Shown here: one piece after another, positions 58,890 through 64,000 of the stretch
Numbering within the stretch: the first letter of the stretch is position 1
How the letters are laid out: the number at the start of each line of letters is the position of its first letter
Assembly: GCF_000196615.1 (NCBI RefSeq)
Contig: NC_014306.1
Location: forward strand, 992,001 to 1,056,000
Source of the DNA: Erwinia billingiae Eb661
GTDB lineage: Bacteria; Pseudomonadota; Gammaproteobacteria; Enterobacterales; Enterobacteriaceae
DNA length: 64,000 bases
Reading direction: 5' to 3'
Program-made: the position numbers and the translations under genes
Notes under the pieces: generated by a model
What the model was told of the DNA's origin: nothing
The model's database searches: none
The model's input: the letters and a program-made list of their open reading frames with translations, nothing else

Positions 58890-60350
58890 TTATGACTTGG
58901 CCGGGATCGCCTTCAGCAGCGCGGTCAGCAGTTTCCAGTACAGGCCAACGCTTTCGATATGCACTTGCTCATCCGGTGAGTGTGGGCCGGTAATGGTCGG
59001 TCCGATAGACACCATATCCATGTCCGGATACGGCTTCTTAAACAGACCACATTCCAGACCCGCGTGGATCACCTGGATGTTCGGCGTTTTGCCAAACAGC
59101 TTTTTATAGGTCTCACCAACCAGCGCCATCACCGGCGAGGACGCGTCCGGCTGCCAGCCAGGGTAATTGCCTTTGGCCACGGTTTTCGCGCCCGCCAGCT
59201 CGCCCAACGCGGTCAGCATTTCCACCACGTAGTCTTTACCGCTGTCGATCAGCGAACGGATCAGGCAGTTGATCTTCGCTTCATCGTCTTTCAACGACAC
59301 CACGCCAAGGTTCAGCGAGGTTTCGACCACGCCTTTCATCACGTCTGAATTACGGATCACGCCGTTTGGCGTGCTGTTCATCAGGGCAATAAAGGTATCG
59401 CGGCTTGCCGCCGTCAGCGCCTGGTCGCCAGCCGCCACGTTCTCAACCACGATGTTGATGTTCTTCTCTTTCAGGCTCAGCTCGGACTTAAGCGTTTCCA
59501 GGTAGCTCAGTGCCAGGCTTTTCAGCGCGTCGACGTTGTCTGCCGGAACGGCCAGCGTGGCCACCGCTTCACGCGGGATGGCGTTGCGTAGCGTGCCGCC
59601 GGTGAAGTCCACCAGACGCAGATCCAGCGCCTTAGCGTGCGCGAACAGGAAGCGGGACAGCAGTTTGTTAGCGTTACCCAGACCGACGTGAATATCACAG
59701 CCAGAGTGGCCGCCTTTCAGGCCTTTCAGGGTCAGCTTCAGCGGCTCGTAACCTGCCGGAACGGCTTCACGGCTGATGGCCAGCGTCGAGGTGAAATCAA
59801 TGCCACCGGCGCAACCCATATAGATCTCACCTTCTTCTTCGGAGTCGGTGTTGATCAGGATATCGGCCTGCAGCCAGTTCGGCTGAAGACCAAAGGCGCC
59901 GACCATGCCGGTCTCTTCGGTCATGGTCAGCAGCACTTCCAGCGGACCGTGCTCAACGCTCGCGTCGGCCAGCACCGCCAGCGCGGACGCCATGCCAATG
60001 CCGTTATCCGCGCCCAGCGTAGTACCGCGCGCTTTTACCCATTCGCCGTCAATCCATGGCTGAATCGGATCTTTCGTGAAGTCATGCACGGTGTCGTTAT
60101 TTTTCTGCGGCACCATATCGAGGTGCGCCTGCAGAGCCACCGGCTTCAGATTTTCCAGACCGGCAGTGGCAGGCTTGCGGATCAGAATGTTACCCACTGC
60201 ATCGCGGTCGGTCGTTAAACCTTGCTCTTTCGCCCACGACAGAATGTGTTCTGCCAGTGCTTCTTCGTGATAAGACGGGTGCGGAATCGAGCAGATTTTG
60301 GCAAAAATATCCCACAACGGCTGGGGGGAAAGTTGAGATAATTCAGACAC
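58890..60350 (-). CDS. pepD: Aminoacyl-histidine dipeptidase (peptidase D)
   Basis: Broad cytoplasmic dipeptidase (carnosinase-like). 486 residues, M20C family: metal sites in ALQAHLDMVPQKN, TTLGADNGIGMASALAVL and LTMTEETGMVGAFGL, and INTDSEEEGEIYMGCAGG; lid domain about 190-400. Divergent from gpt as in E. coli. Confidence 0.95.
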   Translation of the reverse strand: MSELSQLSPQPLWDIFAKICSIPHPSYHEEALAEHILSWAKEQGLTTDRDAVGNILIRKPATAGLENLKPVALQAHLDMVPQKNNDTVHDFTKDPIQPWIDGEWVKARGTTLGADNGIGMASALAVLADASVEHGPLEVLLTMTEETGMVGAFGLQPNWLQADILINTDSEEEGEIYMGCAGGIDFTSTLAISREAVPAGYEPLKLTLKGLKGGHSGCDIHVGLGNANKLLSRFLFAHAKALDLRLVDFTGGTLRNAIPREAVATLAVPADNVDALKSLALSYLETLKSELSLKEKNINIVVENVAAGDQALTAASRDTFIALMNSTPNGVIRNSDVMKGVVETSLNLGVVSLKDDEAKINCLIRSLIDSGKDYVVEMLTALGELAGAKTVAKGNYPGWQPDASSPVMALVGETYKKLFGKTPNIQVIHAGLECGLFKKPYPDMDMVSIGPTITGPHSPDEQVHIESVGLYWKLLTALLKAIPAKS

Positions 60351-60600
60351 GACAAATCTCCTGTGTCATCACCATCGGCCAGCTGGGCTGCGGATGGCGA
60401 GGATGTTTAGCGAGTGGATGACTCCCGTCAGATGCTCTGACGCGATGGGCAAAGAATATCATCGTTTCCGCAGCCGTGCTTACTTCGCGGAAGGAAAAAA
60501 GGGTCACGGCGCTGGTTTTTAGCGGCTCAGATCACTATAATTCCGCGCAACCTCTCCCATTGTACATTTTTAAGCCAACACCATTGGTCGGGACTCCTTT

Positions 60601-61059
60601 ATGAGTGAAAAATACGTCGTCACCTGGGACATGCTGCAAATTCATGCCCGTAAACTGGCCCAGCGCCTGCTTCCTGTTGAACAGTGGAAAGGCATTATCG
60701 CGGTCAGCCGCGGTGGTCTGGTTCCCGCCTCTTTGCTGGCTCGTGAGCTGTGCATCCGCTACGTCGATACCGTGTGCATCTCCAGCTACGATCACGACAA
60801 CCAGCGCGAAATGACCGTGCTGAAGCGTGCAGAAGGCGATGGTGAAGGCTTTATCGTCATTGACGATCTGGTAGATACTGGCGGCACCGCTCAGGCCATC
60901 CGTGATATGTATCCAAAAGCGCACTTCGTCACCATTTTCGCTAAGCCAGCCGGTCGCCCGCTGGTGGACGACTATGTGGTCGATATCCCGCAGAACACCT
61001 GGATTGAGCAGCCGTGGGACATGGGCGTGGTCTATCTGCCGCCAATTGTTAAAGGCTGA
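60601..61059 (+). CDS. gpt: Xanthine-guanine phosphoribosyltransferase
   Basis: Salvages guanine and xanthine to GMP and XMP with PRPP. 152 residues; PRPP motif [15 protein letters not shown] (about 83-97) and start [25 protein letters not shown] match E. coli. Of interest beside a purine-degradation island 16 kb away, since it competes for xanthine. Confidence 0.96.
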   Translation: MSEKYVVTWDMLQIHARKLAQRLLPVEQWKGIIAVSRGGLVPASLLARELCIRYVDTVCISSYDHDNQREMTVLKRAEGDGEGFIVIDDLVDTGGTAQAIRDMYPKAHFVTIFAKPAGRPLVDDYVVDIPQNTWIEQPWDMGVVYLPPIVKG

Positions 61060-61075
61060 TTGACGCACGTCAAAG

Positions 61076-61108
61076 CAACGCCCGGTTATGCCGGGCGTTG
61101 TCGTTTTT
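61076..61108 (+). terminator. Terminator of gpt
   Basis: A perfect 10-bp stem (61076-61085 with 61091-61100), loop TTATG, then TCGTTTTT. Starts 17 bases after the gpt stop. Confidence 0.9.
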
Positions 61109-61173
61109 ACGAGCGTCAGGGCTGAGGCTGGGATAGACTCATCCCATGCCCCGTGCTGGAGGATCGTTACGTC

Positions 61174-62424
61174 ATGTCACCTAAAAATCTGAGCGAAGAG
61201 CTGTTCAAACCTCGCTTCAAGCATCCTGAAACGTCATCGTTAGTTCGCCGTCTCCATCACCATAAACCGCTGCCCATCCACTCCGCGTTGGAAGGGGATA
61301 GTAATGCCGGTTGGTATCGGATGATCAACCGCCTGCTGTGGACGTGGCGCGGCATCACCCCGCAGGAAATCAGTGAAGTGCTGGCCCGCATCGCCGTCAG
61401 TCGCGTTGAGCACACCGACGACCAGCTGCTGGATACCGTGGTCGGTTATCGGGGCGGGAACTGGATTTATGAGTGGTCGAAACAGGCGGCGCTGTGGCAG
61501 AAGAAAGCCGGTGAGGCTGAAACCGATGCGGAGGCCGGCCAGTGCTGGCTGCATGCCGCCAATCTGTATGGCATTGCCGGTTATCCGCATCTGAAAGGCG
61601 ATGAGCTGGCCGAGCAGGCGCAGGTACTGGCGAACCGCGCGTATGAAGAAGCTACGCCGCGCCTGTCCGGTGAACTGAAGGAGCTGGAATTTGCCATTCC
61701 CGGCGGCAGCCCGATCTTTGGCTTCCTGCATATGCCGCCCGGCGTCAGCGCGCCTTATCCTACCGTGCTGCTGTGCGGCAGCCTCGACTCGCTGCAAACC
61801 GACCATTATCGCCTGTTCCACGACTACCTGGCGCCGCGCGGCATCGCCATGTTGACCATCGATATGCCGTCGGTAGGCTTCTCGGCCAAATGGAAGCTGA
61901 CGCAGGATGCCAGCTTCCTGCATCAGCATGTTCTGCGTCAGCTGGAGAACGTGCCCTGGGTCGATCATCAGCGCGTCGGCGCGTTTGGCTACCGCTTTGG
62001 CGCCAACGTCGCCGTCAGGCTGGCCTATCTGGAAGCGCCGCGCCTGCGGGCCGTGGCCTGCCTGGGGCCGGTGGTGCACAGCCTGCTGTGCGATCAGGCG
62101 AAGCAGGACAGCGTTCCCGAGATGTATATGGACGTGCTGGCCAGCCGGTTGGGCATGGCCACCGCGTCTGACTCTGCGCTGCGCGTTGAGCTTAATCGCT
62201 ATTCGCTGAAGATGCAGGGCTTGCTGGGACGTCGATGCCCAACGCCGATGCTGTCCGGCTACTGGCCAAACGACCCGTTCAGCCCGGAAGAGGAGTCCCG
62301 GCTTATCGTCAACTCGTCCGCTGACGGGAAGTTGATGCCGATCCCGCTCTCGCCTGCAATGCTCAACTTTGATAAAGCATTACGTGATATTGTCGACTGG
62401 TTAGCGAAACGGCTGACGCGATGA
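61174..62424 (+). CDS. frsA: Fermentation-respiration switch protein FrsA
   Basis: Alpha/beta-hydrolase-fold protein of 416 residues; in E. coli it binds unphosphorylated IIA-Glc. The start at 61174 ([26 protein letters not shown]) has GGAGGAT upstream and matches the family; a farther start was rejected. The expected nucleophile elbow is GYRFG in place of GxSxG, so a classical serine hydrolase mechanism is absent. Other landmarks are [18 protein letters not shown] and [18 protein letters not shown]. Confidence 0.93.
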   Translation: MSPKNLSEELFKPRFKHPETSSLVRRLHHHKPLPIHSALEGDSNAGWYRMINRLLWTWRGITPQEISEVLARIAVSRVEHTDDQLLDTVVGYRGGNWIYEWSKQAALWQKKAGEAETDAEAGQCWLHAANLYGIAGYPHLKGDELAEQAQVLANRAYEEATPRLSGELKELEFAIPGGSPIFGFLHMPPGVSAPYPTVLLCGSLDSLQTDHYRLFHDYLAPRGIAMLTIDMPSVGFSAKWKLTQDASFLHQHVLRQLENVPWVDHQRVGAFGYRFGANVAVRLAYLEAPRLRAVACLGPVVHSLLCDQAKQDSVPEMYMDVLASRLGMATASDSALRVELNRYSLKMQGLLGRRCPTPMLSGYWPNDPFSPEEESRLIVNSSADGKLMPIPLSPAMLNFDKALRDIVDWLAKRLTR

Positions 62425-62534
62425 GTTGCTAAAATTCAATCCTTTGCTATAACCTTTAAGCCTTAAACCGCTGTGTTGCCGCGTTTAAGCGCCATAGAGG
62501 ATTAATTAACAGGCTCAACGATGGAGGTTTACTG

Positions 62535-62936
62535 ATGACGTTACCGAGTGGGCATCCCAAAAGCCGCTTAATGAAGCGCTTTGGATCGCTGGGGCCTTAT
62601 ATTCGCGAAGCGAAATGTGAAGACGACCGTTTTTTCTTTGACTGTCTGGCGGTCTGCGTCAATGTGAAACCCTCACCTGAGCTGCGTGAGTTCTGGGGCT
62701 GGTGGATGGAGCTGGAAGCGCAAAGCGATCACTTCACCTACGAGTACCACTTCGGTCTGTTCGATAAAGAAGGCAACTGGAAGCCGTCGACCGTGAAAGG
62801 GAAAGAGAATAACGAACGGCTGGAAGAGACCTTACGCAACTTCCACGTGCGGCTGAAAGCGCTGCTGGAAGAGATGGAGCTGGGGCTGAAACCCGCTGCA
62901 GACTTTGCGGATGCGCCGGTCAAACTGACCGCCTGA
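62535..62936 (+). CDS. crl: Sigma-S-binding transcription factor Crl
   Basis: Helps RpoS assemble with RNA polymerase at stationary phase; promotes curli and other RpoS-dependent genes. 133 residues, same length as E. coli, with [20 protein letters not shown] and [21 protein letters not shown] intact. The ribosome site GGAGG lies upstream of the ATG. Located between frsA and phoE as in E. coli. Confidence 0.95.
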   Translation: MTLPSGHPKSRLMKRFGSLGPYIREAKCEDDRFFFDCLAVCVNVKPSPELREFWGWWMELEAQSDHFTYEYHFGLFDKEGNWKPSTVKGKENNERLEETLRNFHVRLKALLEEMELGLKPAADFADAPVKLTA

Positions 62937-62964
62937 TCCCGGCGTAAGTCATAACCTGAGCATT

Positions 62965-62995
62965 AAAAAAGGCTGGCAATTGCCAGCCTTTGTTT
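62965..62995. terminator. Bidirectional terminator between crl and phoE
   Basis: A self-complementary 12-bp arm (AAAGGCTGGCAA with TTGCCAGCCTTT, 62968-62991) is flanked by A and T runs. It separates the convergent crl and porin genes. Confidence 0.85.
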
Positions 62996-63058
62996 TAGAC
63001 ACATAACGAGGGTGGAACAACCGTAGCAGTGGCGTGTTACGGGGAATAAAAAAACGGA

Positions 63059-64000
63059 TTAGAACTGGTACGTCAGGCCAACAGCAACCACGTCGTCGTT
63101 GTTCAGACCAAGTTTGTTGTCGTCGTCCAGCTGGTTGATTTTGTAATCAACGTAGGTGTTCATGTTCTTGTTAAAGTAGTACGTCGCGCCCACGTCGATG
63201 TATTTCACCAGGTCAACATCACCCAGTCCTTCGATGTCTTTGCCTTTGGTCTGCACGTAGCCCACGGATGGACGCAGGCCGTTATCGAACTGGTACTGTG
63301 CCACCAATTCAATGTTCTGTGCTTTGTTGGCTGCACCCGCGACCGCGGTGGTGGCACCGTTGATCACGGCCGTGCCGCTGATTGGCGTCATGTTGCGGGT
63401 TTCGGTGTAGATGGCGGCCAGGTAAACGCTGTTCGCATCATATTTCAGACCGGTGCCCCAGGAATCGGCTTTGTCGCCCTGGCCCCAGACACGCGCTTGC
63501 TGTGCGTTGGTGCGGTCTGAAGAGGTATAAGCACCGCTCAGGCTCACGCCGCTGTCGCCCAGCGCATATACCGCCGACAGACCGTAGCCGTCGCCATTCT
63601 GCTTGCTGACGTCAGTACGCGAGTTAGAAGAACCCGCATCGTTCTTGCCCTGATACTGTAAGGCGAACTTCAGGCCATCAACCAGACCGAAGAAGTTTGA
63701 GTTGCGGTAGGTCGCCACGCCGGTGGTACGCTGGGTCATATAGTTATCACCACGCGCCGTACCGTCACCGCCGAATTCCGGGAACATATCCGTCCAGGCT
63801 TCCACGTCATACAGCACGCCGTAGTTACGGCCATAATCGATTGAGCCGTAGTCGCCAAATTTCAGACCGGCAAAGCCCAGACGGGTTTTGTTACCGGTAT
63901 TGGCATCGCTCCCTTCAGAGTTGTTGGTGTTGAACTGATATTCCCACTGGCCGTAACCGCTCATCAGATCGTTGATTTGGGTCTGACCTTTGAAGCCCAT
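63059..64000 (-). CDS. phoE: Outer membrane porin PhoE (partial, 5' end outside window)
   Basis: The C-terminal 314 codons of a general porin of the OmpC/OmpF/PhoE family; the N-terminal strands lie beyond the window. Trimeric 16-strand barrel in the outer membrane. Seen here: [40 protein letters not shown] (with the PEFGGD loop-3 motif of the constriction zone) and the terminal Phe in [10 protein letters not shown] needed for BAM recognition. The tail [13 protein letters not shown] and the place after crl point to PhoE and not to OmpC or OmpF. Confidence 0.82.
   Translation of the reverse strand: MGFKGQTQINDLMSGYGQWEYQFNTNNSEGSDANTGNKTRLGFAGLKFGDYGSIDYGRNYGVLYDVEAWTDMFPEFGGDGTARGDNYMTQRTTGVATYRNSNFFGLVDGLKFALQYQGKNDAGSSNSRTDVSKQNGDGYGLSAVYALGDSGVSLSGAYTSSDRTNAQQARVWGQGDKADSWGTGLKYDANSVYLAAIYTETRNMTPISGTAVINGATTAVAGAANKAQNIELVAQYQFDNGLRPSVGYVQTKGKDIEGLGDVDLVKYIDVGATYYFNKNMNTYVDYKINQLDDDNKLGLNNDDVVAVGLTYQF

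Noticed and set aside
60351-60600. A small gene or riboswitch between pepD and gpt
   Set aside because: The 250-bp gap shows no conserved purine-riboswitch core and no frame with a ribosome site; it is read as the divergent promoter region.

Overview
The window is chromosomal DNA from an enterobacterium. Gene order closely follows the Escherichia coli accA-to-phoE segment. The 16S rRNA and the many small differences from E. coli suggest the Erwiniaceae (Erwinia/Pantoea group); this is judged from memory of 16S sequences and not from a search. There is no sign of plasmid or phage replication genes and no CRISPR array.

Layout. 0-12.4 kb is core backbone: the end of accA, ldcC, yaeR, tilS, rof-yaeP, yaeQ-arfB, proS, rcsF-trmO, the methionine importer metNIQ and gmhB. 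nlpE, which sits beside proS in E. coli, is missing. 12.4-18.4 kb is a complete rRNA operon of the rrnH type: P1/P2 promoters, 16S, tRNA-Ile, tRNA-Ala, 23S, 5S, tRNA-Asp and terminator. It has two palindromic insert-like elements in its spacers, one of which resembles an ERIC repeat. 18.4-28.9 kb is backbone again (dkgB, yafC, yafD, yafE, mltD, gloB, yafS, rnhA, dnaQ, a second identical tRNA-Asp), interrupted by a two-gene unit of a cyclase-family hydrolase and an MFS transporter.

29.0-44.3 kb is the main accessory region: a 15-kb ureide (purine-ring) catabolic island of the Klebsiella hpx type. It has an NCS1 permease; a GntR regulator with allantoin racemase and PuuE-type allantoinase; a divergent block hpxW-hpxX-hpxY-hpxZ for oxalurate/oxamate breakdown; an RpiR-type regulator; and an eight-gene operon of a polar-type ABC importer, ureidoglycine aminotransferase, allantoate amidohydrolase, OHCU decarboxylase and HIU hydrolase. 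Together these can carry 5-hydroxyisourate through allantoin, allantoate, ureidoglycine and oxalurate to oxalate and ammonia. Xanthine dehydrogenase and urate oxidase are not in the window. Palindromes in the three control regions look like GntR, PurR and RpiR operators.

44.3-52.6 kb is a methionine-salvage region. The omega-amidase gene yafV overlaps the aminotransferase gene ybdL and is divergent from mtnBCD; mtnA and mtnK form a second divergent pair. MetJ-box sequences lie in both divergent promoters and also upstream of metNIQ. The two mtn blocks are separated by a RelE/HigA-type toxin-antitoxin pair with a 30-bp palindromic operator, a structured segment that may be a small RNA, and a second-copy-type UppP phosphatase.

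52.7-64.0 kb returns to backbone: fadE with a FadR-like site, gmhA, yafJ, yafK (dpaA), dinB with a LexA box, pepD, gpt, frsA, crl and the 3' part of a phoE porin gene that runs off the window.
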